Of a stretch of 64,000 bases of DNA, positions 43,431 through 57,100 are shown in pieces. The first letter of the stretch is position 1, and each line of letters opens with the position of its first letter. Source of the DNA: Isoetes taiwanensis (taxonomy: Eukaryota > Streptophyta > Lycopodiopsida > Isoetales > Isoetaceae); the NCBI GenBank assembly GCA_021234155.1, contig JAJEKV010000012.1, positions 3,507,638 to 3,571,637 on the forward strand, in the 5' to 3' direction. The position numbers and the translations under genes were made by a program. Under the pieces are notes generated by a model. It saw only the letters and a program-made list of their open reading frames with translations, did no database searches and was not told the origin of the DNA.

Positions 43431-45869
43431 TACATTATTTTCATATTCCTAAGGTATTTTTTAGTTTGTTACCATATACACATAATTTGACAAGTCATTT
43501 CACGTTTTATAAAAGATGCCCGATTAGGCTTTTAAGCCGGTATCTTTATAAAATATATTAGCCATTTAGATGGCCTGCCACAGGTGATTGTGTGCACATG
43601 CAATAAAGTATTGGTCTCGTGATTGTGAACCTTCATACCCATGGTCAATGTACTAAGTGAGCCCAGGACTCTTGTGGCGTGAACCTTATTCGATGGTCAA
43701 TAATGCTAAGTACTATAGGGGATGCCCACGAGAGCACTAAATTGTGGTAGTGGGGAACCCATGACATTTGTGAGCGGAAGCGAGTCGCCGTTTCCTGAGA
43801 GATGCGACGGTGGGCATCCCCAAGATGGAAATGGGGCGATTTTGTGCTTGGGGTCGACTGCGTGCCAATTTTGTGGGGTTGAGCTATGGCGCTCTGTGGC
43901 TGCAATTTTTGTCGCAATTAGGCACCACCTTTCCTCTGGTTCAAGCTATGGCGATAATAGATGATGGTGTTGAATCCCGAGGCGGTGGGGCTTGATTATA
44001 GCGGATCATTTTGCCTCTGAAACGCTTACTGTTTGTTGAATCGGATGGCGTCTGTTTCGGCTCCCTCTCAGGGTATCTCGTTAGCTTTTACATGCCTGCA
44101 TTCTTGCATGGAGTGCATGACTTTACATACCGTTCTTTGCATGAGTGGAATTCTGGCTTCAGAAAATAAGGAGCTGGCCAGGTAGCCCCCTTTTTCTTTG
44201 TGAACTTCCGAGAGGCGAGAGCATATTTCATATGGTAGATCTGTATTGTCCAAGTGCCGACATATTTTCTCATTTTACTCTTGTATTTGTTGTTTGGTTA
44301 TATTTTAAATTATTTTACTGTTTTGTCCTTCAAAATGGAGAATGGTTGCATCGCAGATGGGATTGAAGCATTATTGTGCTCACGATGTGAGATGTATACG
44401 AAGCTACAAAATTTGTGATGGAATCTGCAAAAATCGCGGAGGAAAAATCTATATGGGTTCTTGTGCTAATTACGTAAGCTAGCAGGGGCTTGGAATTATG
44501 AGGCAGGCTGTAAAGCTGGAAAGCTTGAACATAGAATTTGTGTCTGGGAAAAGCTGTAAAGGATTTTAGTTTCTCACCGAGAAATTGTGGTGCCCTTTCC
44601 ATTCCGCATTGTAGGAAGATAGCGTGTGACCTAATAAAGCCTCACGACCGAGAAAATAGAGCCCTGACTCCATGTTAACTTAGTGTAAATCCTCAAGATA
44701 AAGGGTTGTAAACTTTGGAAGTTTCGAACTAATACCAAAGACTAGAACTTCATACATCATTTTGAACTTACTGTGATAGAATAAGTTTATAGTGGCCTTG
44801 GGCCGCCATGAAAAATTCTTTAATATATATTGAGCTTGGAAGCCACTTATATAAGCATATTAAAATATATATGGCATTGGCTTGTTGTGCAACTAACATG
44901 ACATCACCAGGAGATTTCTAGAACATTTGCGAGGAACACAAATCAACAAATACTTGACACGCGTCATTTCGTCTTTTAATTTAATAGAAAATATCTAGAA
45001 AATATCTGAAACATTTGCGACAACCTGAAGTAACAAACTGGGCAACACGTGGCATTTCGTCTTTTAATATAAAATCCTTATTTGTGCCTTTTCGTATGGA
45101 AAATGTCGCATATGGTTATGATGCAATAATCTGGTCATTCATTTTGATACCAATATTTACCGTTCATTATCCACTTTGTATGAAGAATGCTCTCGCATAT
45201 GCAAACAAAAAATAAATATGGGTGAGGAGCATACACAGGCATAAAGTAAAATATCTTGCTAAGGTAGGCATTGCCTATTTTGCTCCTATGGACAAAGGTA
45301 TAATACTAAAGGCATAAGAAAGAGCCTAAAAAGAAAACAAAACAGTTTGAAATTGATGTAACAAGCTAAATCATTTGGTTATAGTGAAAAATAGAGTTAG
45401 TCTCCTCAATTTCTCAATTGCAGTCCAAAATATTCAGTTTGGTGCGGCTTATGGACAAAAAAATGGGTAGAATTTCAAAGTTCTCCATCCAGCAGTACGA
45501 TTTGAGAAGCTACGGGTTTCTATAAAATCAACAATTACTCATTAAACTTATATACACCAAAATCAGGAATGGAGCACAGTAAACTAGAGCAGTATGAAAT
45601 AGAGGCAGTGGGGTTTTAAACTGGGTTATAGTTCTTTTTCGAGTTCAGGTCTAGGAAATGTGTATAAAGCCATGAACTATAAATAAAATATTTATAGTAT
45701 AAGGGCCGATAATGCTGACGCAAAGGGCCAGAAATGTAGGGTTCCGGGAAAGACAAAGCGAATGGCGTTTACAGCTCAGAACACAGACCTGAATCCCATG
45801 CTTGTTGGAGGGGCAGGGATCAAAGCAAAGAACTCTGTGTGTTGAGGTAAAGGTTATTGTAGAAAGCGA
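43431..45869. other. intergenic, nothing recognised
   Basis: GC-richer between about 43660 and 44230. ORFs on both strands at 43645-43995 overlap and have no known domain. A tandem-like phrase (GAAAATATCTAGAAAATATC, GAAACATTTGCGA) occurs near 44920-45020. Confidence 0.35.
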
Positions 45870-48531
45870 ATGGGTGTAGTAAACACGGTGGCTAACATGG
45901 CAGCCGCAGAGCAGCTGCGGACGCCTATCGGAAGGACCTTTGGCCGCCCTTCTTTAACTTCGACTATCCCTAATTTCCCCAGGTTTGTCCCTTTTCTTGC
46001 TGGGTTTTCTTTTAGCGTCGGCTCCCTTTATTTAGGGTTCAATTGGAATTTTGTATGATTCGCTTTTGGCTATTGCATCTTGGTAAGAATCTGTAGTCGA
46101 TATTGCATAATGGTTTTGGCAAATGGTTCATATTGATGATTTTTCTTTGCATAGCAGGCTTACAATTTGACCAATTACTGGGCTGTATGCTTAAGGGGAG
46201 CACTGGTAGAATTTCTGCCCTTGACTGAAGGTCTCTGAAGCAGCAGAAGAGGATCGTATTTATCGTTGGCAATCTTTGCCTGGACATTACGTTCAATATT
46301 TGGGTACCATTAATGTAATAACCTAGGGCTATTTGTCTAATAACAGTTACTGGCCATGGTCAGGAGAATTAGTACAGCATTGATACCATGCTTTGGTACT
46401 TTTGGGTTAAACAGGTCATGGGAAACTTGTGAAGTGCCAGGGTTCTGAACTATGGAGCCGTTTGATTACTCATGACCATGTGAGGAATTCTGAGACATGG
46501 GAAGTTGCAGAGTGGAAGAGAGTGAAAAAAATTAATATCTGATGGGGAGTTGCTGTACAAAAATGACAGATGAGGGGATTTCGATCACTGCAAAGAAACC
46601 AACAATATGGATTATGCTGCATCTCAAAGCGATGATTGCATCTCGGATGTGACCAGGTTGATACAATTCCTTCGTGAAATACATGAAATAACCACAACGA
46701 TAGGTAAGGGATTTCTACCTGTAAAAGTAGCGATATATAGTGTTTTGATAACATTACAGTAGCACACATCCATTAGATTTTTTATCTTGCTCTGATGCGT
46801 GCTTTTAGTAAATTTTATGGCTTGAACCTGATAATACATGGTGTGAGTGATATTTAGGAATTAAGCGACATACTTTATTGTGAATAAATACTATGAAAAG
46901 CAGCTAAATGGAAGGAACTTGATTAGAGATCTCACAGTCTGAGGACTTGCTGGAAGCAAAGTAATTTCTAAAGCAGAGCAAATAATTATCACTCCACATA
47001 ATAACCATCTGGCGGCTGGGGGTATTTCAACTCTCCCGTTCTCAACCAGGCAATAAATGAAGATACATTTGGATCACAGAAAAGAACCATAGCAACTATG
47101 AATCTTTAACTTACGCATGCTTCCTGAGCGAATGCAAATGCTGCACCTTATTGATTTCTTCTTTCTAGAGCAGCATATAAGTGCCGTAAAAGAACATATT
47201 ATAATTATCGTAAAAACTCAAGTCATTTTTATTGCTATTGTGCAGAACAATTAAATTATTCATGTTATACTTCTAGTCAATCCATAAATCGTGATAAAAT
47301 ATTCTTGTGGGTGTAGGGAATATTGTTGGGGACGTGATCCAAAATATGAGAGGGTATTTGGTGTGTTTTGCGCTTTTACAATGCGAATAATTTAATTTAG
47401 GGGTCAACAATATATGAGTTGTCTTCCCTCATTATTTTCCTTTTGACAGCTCTCCATGTATTATATATTTATAGGCACAGAATTGTTTAATTGGAATAAT
47501 AGTTCTTTGGATCTTTCTCATTTTGTGTGTAGTCTTTGACTTGGGCAGGAAGTGCAAGTTTTTCGCACTAATCGAACTAGCAACTGGGAATTTCAGCTCA
47601 ATGGCATCTTCTTATGCCTTAGACTTGCAGCTCATCAGGTTGCACAACACCATAAATAGTCCACTGTGGTTTGAAAGCAGTGAGGTACTAGGATTGTTGC
47701 ACTGAAGACACCACAGAGCAGATATCCTTCCATCGCCTATCAGACCACCACCAACAAATGTATTGAAGAAGATAAGGTTATGCCGCCGATACTACCAGCA
47801 AAAAGGTGGCTGTCACTCAAAGACCGCGTGCTGATTCTCCATCAGGCATGGACATGAATAATGATGGGAGGAGATGGAGAATTAGGTTGAACCTACAAAA
47901 AGTATGGAGGAGAGAAAGAGGAGTATAATAAAACCCGGCTGGCCTTGTTTTAATGATGATGTAGGTAAGTTATCTGAAGAAATGTATGAAATTTGATGTT
48001 GAAAAGACTTTTGACTATCAGCAAGTAACCATCAAAAGTAAGGAAGTGGACTTCTGACGGGTTCATCAGAATTTTAATACAGAGATAAACCAGTTTTTCT
48101 TGTGGCGAGCCCAAATACTAAAGTTGAAGAAAAATTTTAGCAGGATAGAAAAGGAGGCATTTACGGGTCAAGATCAGCGGTAACAGAGTTGCTGTTTTCG
48201 GTAGAAAGATAAAAAAGGATCCTGATTCACAATTAGAAGCTATGAAGCGGTACAGAACTATGAAAATGCTTTTCTGGATCTATGGAAATGCTATTATCAT
48301 GTTCTGCCTGCGTTCATGTTTGATCCAACTTTTTATTATAACTATTGTAGGTATTCACAACGTTTTTGAACCAGGTTTTGGATGTGGCCCTTGGAGTTAC
48401 AGCAATGTGCATCACTGCAACTAATTATGATACACAGTTTCCTCACCTTGGTGCCCATAACTCCTGGAGTTCATGGAAACCACATCTGTATTCGTCCATT
48501 GGTGCCTCGGCATATGCATTTCCTCATGGGT
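45870..48531 (+). CDS. candidate multi-exon gene, unrecognised
   Basis: Four exon-like blocks on the plus strand. (a) 45870-45982: ATG and a Ser/Arg/Pro-rich, transit-peptide-like start (QLRTPIGRTFGRPSLTSTIP), ending CCCAG|GTTTGT. (b) 46607-46703: MDYAASQSDDCISDVTRLIQ, ending ATAG|GTAAGG in phase 1. (c) 47533-47638: after TGTGTGTAG, continuing in the matching phase as VFDLGRKCKFFALIELATGN, ending CATCAG|GTTGCA. (d) 48351-48531: after CTATTGTAG, VFTTFLNQVLDVALGVTAMC then a stop. The phases of b and c fit; a to b and c to d do not join directly, so exons are missing or the gene is decayed. No family recognised. Confidence 0.25.
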
Positions 48532-48539
48532 AACACCAT

Positions 48540-49360
48540 GTAACTTTAGACTCAAGCTCTACGGCCACTTATAGTAATAAAGTCAAATTAGTCCTAAACA
48601 CGCTATGTCGACTTTTTTTCAGCGTACTCCACAATTCATGTATCCTAGACTGCTATGTCCTACATTCATCCCAGCATGAGCAGCTTCATAACCTCTCCAT
48701 ATCGGTAGAGCATTTAAAAATTCATTTCCTAGTACATTTCTATATTTTAATAATACTCTTCAATCGCTACGAGCAACCACTACCAGCCAGCGAGCCAAGT
48801 GCTTTGTCATGCGAAGCGGTTGAAACCACTGAACCATGTGGTATAGTCTCATTATTATGTTCTCGTCTTCCCTTAATTTGTCTCTTTGACAGAACCAGTG
48901 ATGGGGTTCTTATTTTTCTTCCAAGTAGAATACCTTGATGTGGTAGAATTTTGAATCTGAGCATAATGTAATGGGCAATCTAATATTTTAATGCTAGTTT
49001 TCGACAGGTTTCAAGTATAATGTGAATTTGAAAGCTTTAGTTCGTTTAATGTGAGTTCATGAAAGAAAGAACTTGACAGCCCCTAGTGCATTGAGTTTTA
49101 GTTTGAACCATTTTTCTTAGTTTTTGTTAACTTGCTCTGAATAGTTTGCAAGCTCCAGGAGAACTTCTATGATGATCTCTCCTGTCTTTGGCTTCGTGTT
49201 ACGTGGATGTGGTTGTGTGATTAGTTGTCAGTTACTGGGTCCCTTAGTCATAGCTATTTTGATAGTTGTCAGGTTATTGTTCTTGGGATACTCTGGAGTT
49301 ACAGGCTTCAGGGAATCCCCGTTTTGGTTGAAATTTTGAAAGGCCATTTACTAACATGGT
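48540..49360. other. intergenic, possible degenerate tRNA-like segment
   Basis: On the minus strand near 48825-48845 an A-box-like TGGTTCAGTGGTTTC is seen, but no good B box follows, so no SINE is called. Nothing else recognised. Confidence 0.3.
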
Positions 49361-49361
49361 T

Positions 49362-51200
49362 CATTATATATAACGAGTACTTCCCTTAAATTGAGAGATT
49401 GTTTTGTGCTTCCTCGATTGGCGCATCTGACTCTACCTCTTTGTTTTACCACTTCAATTTAAATTATTTGAACTACAAAAATTGATTTTCTTTAATAGAG
49501 AGGGAGATTGAATTTTTTTTTAGGGTATGGTCGCCATGTTTTAGCATTGATGGCGGAAGTGTTACCGCCGAGGCAACCCGACTCCGTCGAGAAAAAATTT
49601 CCAGTGAGGTACGATGCGTTTGAAATTGTAAGCGATTAATTTTAATGGTTTGAGAAAGCGATATGGTAAAATTTATCGGCAGAGATTTTTGGGCAAAAAC
49701 CCTTGTTTAGCAGCGCGGACCATATCCATATCTCTACGTCATATCCATATTCCATATCTCTGCTATACTCATCTTTCGCCATATCCGTTGAAACAGATTA
49801 CCCTTTGTTTATCTTGCCTATTAAGCCAGCCGTTTCCTTCCTCCTTCTATCTTCCGAGATATAAGGGTTATCTGTTTCAACGGATAATGGATATGGCAGA
49901 GATATGGAATATGGATATGACAGATATGGATATGGTAGATATAAGGGCTATCTGGTTTCAACGGATATGGAAGAAATGGCTTTGAAACGACGTGATGATG
50001 GCCAGGGGCTAGGCAAGAGAAAGAAGGAAGAAAGGGCTAGGCTAGAGCAGACTCAGAGCAGTAGAAGAAGGACGAAAGTGCCTGGATCTTAGGCAACGAA
50101 CCACGCATAAAGCAGGGCTATAGAGCAGAAGAAGGACGAGTACGGACTGCAACAAACCCGCCAGTAAACAATTAAACCAGAGATGCAAATGCAAAGCATG
50201 AAAACGAGTTTGTAAGAAACAAGGACATGAAAGTTTCTGGCGAGTAATTTCACGACCTTGAAATTTCTGTGATGAAATTTGAGTCGACCGGTTGGCTAGC
50301 TAAGCCATGAGCTGCCAATCGTCAAAATCTCATGGTCATTGAAATTCTCCAACTAAATTTTATCTACCTTGCACTTATCTCGCTCTTGAGCTTTGATGCG
50401 CGATTTAGAGTTCTGGCGTCGATTGATGCAACTGCCTACGGCTTAATAAGCCCTAGTTCGCTCTATGGCAAAGTGAAGCCCCGGTTCCGTATAGTTGGCA
50501 ATGCTTATGGAGTATGGCTTACCTGGCAATGCTCTATGGAGTATGGAGCATGCATACCTTAAACCGGCTAAAGATTGAGTTGTACACCGGGTTGTGATGA
50601 GCATAGATCGTTTACTTGCTTGTATCCCGCTTCTATCCCTGGTTGTATGAAACGTGAGATGAAGACTCACGTAACGTAGATGAAGACGCAGTAAACAGTA
50701 AAAGGCGAGGAAATCAGAAAGTAAAAGCATGCAATCCCCGGGCTTGCAAGGAAATGTAGATGAAGATGCGTAAACAAGAGTAAAGGCTAAGCAAGGATTG
50801 TGCGTAAACACTAAGGGCGGCGCCTAAAAACGCCGGGCCAAGTAGCTCAAGAGAAAATTTCATGATAAAAGCCCGTTGAATAGGGCTTAAATTTTAAGAT
50901 AGTTAAAATTTCGCTAGTAGGAAAGTTAGAAGGGCGCCGGCCTCGCGAAAACTCCGTAAGATATTCTCACTTTATAAAGTGGATAGATTGTAGCAAGAAT
51001 TTCTGCCAAACATTTATTACTTGCTCATTATATAAACATGCTTCTTAAATTGAGAGATTGTTTTGTACCGATTGGCACGCTTAATTTCACATACCTCTTT
51101 TGTTTTACCAATTTCCAATTGAAATTATCTCGAACTAAAATCGAGTTGCCTTTAATGAACTGAATAAAAAGGGGATTGCAATTTCTTAGGGTATGGCTCT
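49362..51200. repeat. direct repeat pair (177 and 174 bp) about 1.66 kb apart
   Basis: Copies at 49362-49538 and 51027-51200 share in order CATTATATA, TTAAATTGAGAGATTGTTTT, GATTGGC, CTCTTTTGTTTTACCA, AATTATTTGAACTA/AATTATCTCGAACTA, CTTTAAT and TTAGGGTATGG. They have diverged by substitutions and small indels. They could be remnants of LTRs of a small element or an ordinary segmental duplication. The enclosed DNA includes the hairpin at 49.7 kb and no recognised coding domain. Confidence 0.6.
49719..49936. repeat. long imperfect inverted repeat (hairpin)
   Basis: Left arm 49719-49805 and right arm 49863-49936 are reverse complements apart from an unpaired insert of about 13 nt in the left arm and a few mismatches. 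The spacer is 57 nt. Matching blocks include ATCTGTTTCAACGGATA, GCAGAGATATGGAATATGG and ATATGGATATGGT. A partial third copy of the outer part (CTGGTTTCAACGGATATGG) follows at about 49951-49970 in direct orientation. RNA from this segment would fold into a long stem. Confidence 0.8.
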
Positions 51201-54160
51201 ATGTTTCTCATGACTTAAGAGGCAATTGGCCCAATGTGTACTGATTTCACGCCGCCTTCGATCCCAATAACCAATTTGGATACCTAATGTTGTATATAAC
51301 TTCTTCTCAAAAGACAATTACACCCAAAAATTTTAGGCTAGAAAGTTATACTCTAAAGTGGGGGATCTAGCTGGCCCATCGCTCTAATGTCCCTAGCCAC
51401 ATCATGGTACTCGAGGCTGGTTCGGCAAGTTATCAGCCTGCGGACGCTATGAGGAGTCCACTCATCAAGACTTGAGTGGAATCAAGACGTACCGGCCGCT
51501 TCTCACTCTAATCTGACACAACCTATTATCACCACGCCTATACCGCGGGTCAAAGGGCCTACATGCTATATGAGTCCTATGTTGCCACTTTATCGATACC
51601 TATGCCGCCAAATTTTATCATACCTCATTTAAACGGCCACCGTTGCTCTTTACCTTCCTCCGCCAAAATTCGGAAATGATTTTCCACACCGCATCTTCTT
51701 TATTGTGTTTGGATACGAAGCTACTTGTGTGGAATGACAATAATTGCCAAAGCTTACATGTCTCATATTGGTATAGCATTCAATTCAGTTGTGAACAATA
51801 AAATTCATGTACAATGAGGTCAATCAATTCTAGAGTCTTGTCGACACCTTAATTTTCTTGGTTTCATCGAGTCTTCGGGACATATGCATGGTATCCGTTA
51901 GAAAATATGCCAAAAATGTAAACTTAAACGAATGCTAGATGAACGAGGATAACTGGACAACAAATGTGTTGCTATGAATGAGGTCCCTCCCAAACCTCGA
52001 GTCACTGGCTTAACGAGCCATCCTACTCTCTCTATATACTCTGCAAACCCAAATACCAAACCATAGACCCTCCAAGATCGTGTGGACATGCACCACTTAC
52101 ATGAGCCCGAGAAGCCAATAACGCATCTAGCACCTCCATCTCCAATGCATGTGTAGGTTCCATTACGCATTTATTGTTCTACATGCTCACCAAATTTTGA
52201 ATGTGGCGACATCATTTTGCACATCAGCTGAGAGTTGTCCGTATAAGGCCTCCTCATAGTCAGGTGCACTCGCCATGTCAAACCCTTCCATTGGTGCATT
52301 TGGATGGTACTCTTTTCCACTGCCCTCGGGCCTTCTGTCTTCTAACATGCACCTCCTAACTCGGGTAATTTTGGCTCGGGATTTAACTTTTTCCCCGGTC
52401 AAAGAGCCAAATACCAAGGGCCCTAAACCTTCGATGTTGTGGGTGTTAGGCCAAATGCAATTGATCAGAAATCAATTTTATCTCCTCCCTTTCTTTTGAC
52501 TCTCATTCCTCCCTTTTCATAACCATGTAGCCAGTTTAAGTCTCTTTGAATGATTTTGAAAGGGGCAAAGCATGCCACACCTAGAGTGTTGAAGCCTATG
52601 AGACATGTGTGCAGCAATAAGGCAAAGTGAATGCCCTTTCTCTTACTACTACCAATATGACTTTAGATTACATGGTCGCCATGACCATCCAAATGATAAG
52701 TGCTTAGGCTGATCCGGGAATGTTCACCCGGGACTTGTCGCGAAATTTTACAGGATGATTTAAACAATTCCATGTCCCCGCTTCATTCACTACCTTTAAA
52801 GATGTACATATTGGGGATCCTATAATTTTAGCATTTACACACCCAAAATTGTAACCCACTCCCTCGCTATGATGACCTCACTCCCTCCCTCCTAGTTAGC
52901 ATTCCATATCCTTGGAGGGGCCGGGAAGGAACTCAAAGATAAACTGCTGAGCCCCAGACAAAAGTTGTCGAGGTTCCCTCCTTGAGTCATGGCAACGGGC
53001 CTTAGCTACATCTAGGTTTCTCAGACCTCCTTGCGTAACTTCGGTGTCTTTGTTTAAAGCTTCCCACCACTTATCAGCTCGTACTCGATATCCCACATAC
53101 CAGCGCATTTGCCTCTTCTTTCAAGGATGCGTCTCAACATTTGTTTCTATCCATTGGCCTCCTACTGCTCTCCTCGCCTCCCTCGCGATTGGACTGGTAG
53201 CCCTCTTTGTCCCCGGGCGCGTATTCTCTTAGATGATGCCGCCTCTTTGGTAACCACTTTCGCGATCGTAGATCTTCGTGTTCTTTGTTCTAAAACTAAG
53301 GACCTGCCTTCGCGGTTTCGCAGCCTCTTCTCGAGAACATATGAACTATGAAGGAGGGCAGGATTTTATGTCCATGGAAGCCATACCGAGCTCTGAGAAT
53401 TGAATTCATACGCCAACTAAATCACCCGGTGATTAATTCGGCTTTCTAAGCCTGGTGATGCCTCCTGGTATATTCTCCTCAGATCGAGCGGAGATCCAAA
53501 GGTAATCTGCCCTGGACTTGAACTCAAGGATGCAGGGTGGCATGGCGTATACCTACAGGACGCGGCCTCATTTGACTATAAACCCCATCAATGACACTCG
53601 CCACAATACGACCTGGCCCAGATCGTGGGACCCATACAGCGGAGTTTAACTACAAAGGGATCGGGCCGACGGCTGCTTCGAGGTGGGATCACGGCAGAGG
53701 GCAACCATACCCTAAACAATGCTTTTAAGGAAGGACCCATTTGAAGGCTTATTTATGTGGTATGGAATTTTTCGCTGATGAAGCTGGGCACCGCCGCCGA
53801 TCCAAGCGCCCATGGCTACCGCTTGATCCGGAAGTGCTCGCGCCACCGCTTCATCGGGGCGGGCTATACGCGGTTTCGAACCGCTGGCAAAGATACGGCT
53901 AGTGGCCTATGTGGTCGCTTCTGCTATGTGGTCAGCTTCGGTTTTGATATGACTCGCATGTTGCATCTACATGAGTGGTGGGTTTATATCGATATGTGAA
54001 AATGTAAAAAATCATGCACACATCGATTTGTATCCACTTTCTTCTCATGCTTGTCCAAAGAAATTCACCTCTTCACACACTCTTATCCAATCAAATCGAA
54101 AGCAAAGCTAATTCATTTGTTTTCTATTTTCTCCATTTTCCTATCTTTTGTCCTCAATGG
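51201..54160. other. unassigned, GC-richer; unrecognised ORFs
   Basis: Several minus-strand ORFs with ordinary composition (52417-52187, containing RRPEGSGKEYHPNAPMEGFD; 53108-52896, containing YVGYRVRADKWWEAL) and plus-strand ORFs at 53044-53351 and 53757-53999. They look somewhat coding but match no family I know. They are short and separated by stops, which fits a decayed retroelement or gene. Nothing firmer can be said. Confidence 0.3.
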
Positions 54161-57100
54161 TTTTTTTTTTTTTTTTTTTAGAGAAGAGATGTTTTAAAAT
54201 CCATCATTATTCTCATATTAAAAAGCCAAATATTAAGGAAAGAAACCCGGTTTGAACCACAAGATTCACTTAAATAGTTATGTCCAAAGATTGTGAAATA
54301 ATATATAATGTAAAATAAATAAGAGTAGTGTAGCATAGAGCAGCATTGTGATATAATGCCTAACATTTAAAATGTAAAACTAAAGTTGATTCATAGAAGT
54401 GTAGATAATGATGCCGGGTTCCTTTATGCTCGTAAGGTTTTCAGGAACTCGAAAAGTCTTCTTACAAGTAGAGATCTTGATAACTGCCAAGTAGATCACT
54501 TAGATACCGAAAAAGATAATTGCCAAGCAAAATAGTAAACTTAATAGAGATTTGATATTGAGCAAAAGCAAGTGAACCTATAGACATGGAAGCCTCAAGG
54601 AAAGAGGGCAGTAAGAGATATATATGGTTGTTGCATAGTTCTGTCAAATATGGAACTCGAAACTGCTATAGTCCTTCTACGAAGCAAATTTGTAGCCTAT
54701 TATCTTCGCACTACTTTTTCTCATTAGAAGGTAATGTATATCTTCTTTTCCATGAGAGAATAAGTGTGCTTATGAGGTCCGCAAGTATCTTATGGAATAA
54801 GATAACTCTATACCGCCGAAGGCCCGTCTGAATATAGTGATACATGAACAAGAAATTGAATGTGCAATACATCCGTATTAAACTCCCCTAAGATTCCTGG
54901 CCCATGTTTTCTCTATTGCTATTTGATCTAACCTCATATAATTTAATCTCATCTATCGTGGTGATGGTCCCCTGGGCTTGACATAGCACACACACCGTCA
55001 GCCACCGTAAAGGGTTGTTTCATGGAAGGATAGAGCAAAGTTGTCAAACTTATTTCTTCGCTTCTTCCCCTGATCTTTTAACCCGTGAGCACTTCTATCA
55101 AAATCATCGCAGAAAGAGCATTAGAATATACCACATTAAGATTAGATAGAAAAAGATTAAAATGCACCATTAAGTGTACCAAATGCATCCCCATTTTTGT
55201 CATAATTTTCTTAAGTTTCCTCTTATGAGCAGTTACAAATGCCTCAATATCAAGTTGAAAGTTCATCATAACCAAAATATGTAACATTTTTACCAATCAT
55301 GAATAATTCTATATTTCTGATTTCCATATATTCCATAAAGCAGTAAACATAATGATATTCAAGTTGGAATAGACTTTTACTTACCTATTTCCAATCCCAT
55401 TAATCCTCCAAGTGAGGCCATTATCACAAATATCGATTAGTGAAGTGAACTAAAATGCTCTTTCAAATGAAGGAAGTTTTTTTTCCTTTTTGCCATTTCT
55501 CAGAAAAGATCCTTGATATAAAGAATACCATTATCATACCATTTCTATAGGTTTTGGGATTCTTGATGGCTAATAGCTGGTTATTGTGCTCATTAAAAAC
55601 AGTGAGACCGTAATCCCATAAGAAATAACAATGGTGCACATGATTCTAGGCCCTTTAAATAAGTTGCACATAAGAGGAGATGTATGAAAACAAGATGTAA
55701 GTCAATAAAAGGCGCATTTAGGAAGACAAAGGCTTGACAGAGGACAGCCAATCGGATGAGATAAGCTAGTCCAATATCTGATGAAGGCTATAGCTGTGTG
55801 AGACTCTCAATTGATTTGAATAGTCCCATCATAAATGCATAAGAAGAGGAAATCGAGATTGTTCTTCTACCCACCTGCTCTGAAGACCAAGCATCAAGCA
55901 TTGGACGAAGGAGATGGGGATGATGAAAACACATCCAAGCAAATCCAAATGCCAGCAAGAAGAGGGTATTAGCGCGATGATGTTGTGGTTGGAAATGCTA
56001 GGTGGAGCAAAGATATCGACGCGGGAGAGCCGTGATTCGGTTGCTTGGCAATTAAATTACGTCCATATCCGCCAAACACATCAAAATTGGCTATGTTTGC
56101 CCTTAAATCCACCACTCACATGTATCTCCACTCTCAGGATACCTGCTACCTCGCGTCGCATGTAGCAATGGAAATTCAAGTATTCAAATCACGGCCATTT
56201 AGTTGACAATTAGGCCCTAGAGAATGCGCAAGCAAGAAAGTTTTGCCTCAAGACGTGTGCTTGCCCCTTGTAAAGCATGCTAAATGGCTCTTCATTATAA
56301 AATCCCACTTTATGACATAGGAGGTGTAGCAAATGTAGTTTTAGAGCTATTGGTATTGATCGTGATGGTGAAGTAACATAATTTTCAAATGTTTTCTCGA
56401 TATTTGAAAGTGCTATAATTCTGTTAATTTGCAAAGGTTTTTATATCGTAAAGTGCTCTAAATAACATACAACATTCTTCAAGATTTTACCTATCATGAG
56501 TTGCATCAGAATTGCAGAGGTGATTGAATCTTTCATTGCAATAACCTTTCCGCTGATTCTTTTCATCACGCTAATCACTTTGTAGGATTGATTCATGGAT
56601 TCTACAATTAACATTGTCTTTCCACTCAAGAATCCCAAGCCTATGTTGGAGCCAAATGTAGTGCATCCTATAAAGATTCCAAAGACATCGCTTTCAACTT
56701 CCAAATCCATTTCTTAAAGGTACGTAAATCCTAACGTGATGCACGTATATGTTCCTCCTCAGCCAATATTCCGCTCCACCATCAGACTTTTCCTACTATG
56801 GATTCAAGAGCTGCATCAACTAATTCTCAACTACCTCATATATCTCTACACAGCTTGTGTTCCACCCAAATCCCAACCAATTAAGAGGCAACGCATCACT
56901 CAATAAGGAAAATGAGACATAACAACAAATGTTGATGAGAAAGTGAATGTTCCTAGCAAGTTTGGGAGATGGGAGGATAAGTGGGACATTGCCTTGATTC
57001 ACATCACGCGGTGAGATGCAAGATGAGTTTTCCAACCACCAAAACAAGACGCTAATTTGTGAGTGTCATATATTAATGTATGTAGCAACATGCCATGAGT

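Noticed and set aside
48770-48850. Third minus-strand SINE or tRNA-like sequence
   Set aside because: The A-box-like TGGTTCAGTGGTTTC is good, but no acceptable B box follows at the right distance and no tail or TSD is seen.
52187-53108. Minus-strand ORFs as retrotransposon gag
   Set aside because: No zinc knuckle, protease or conserved gag motif is visible; left as unassigned.
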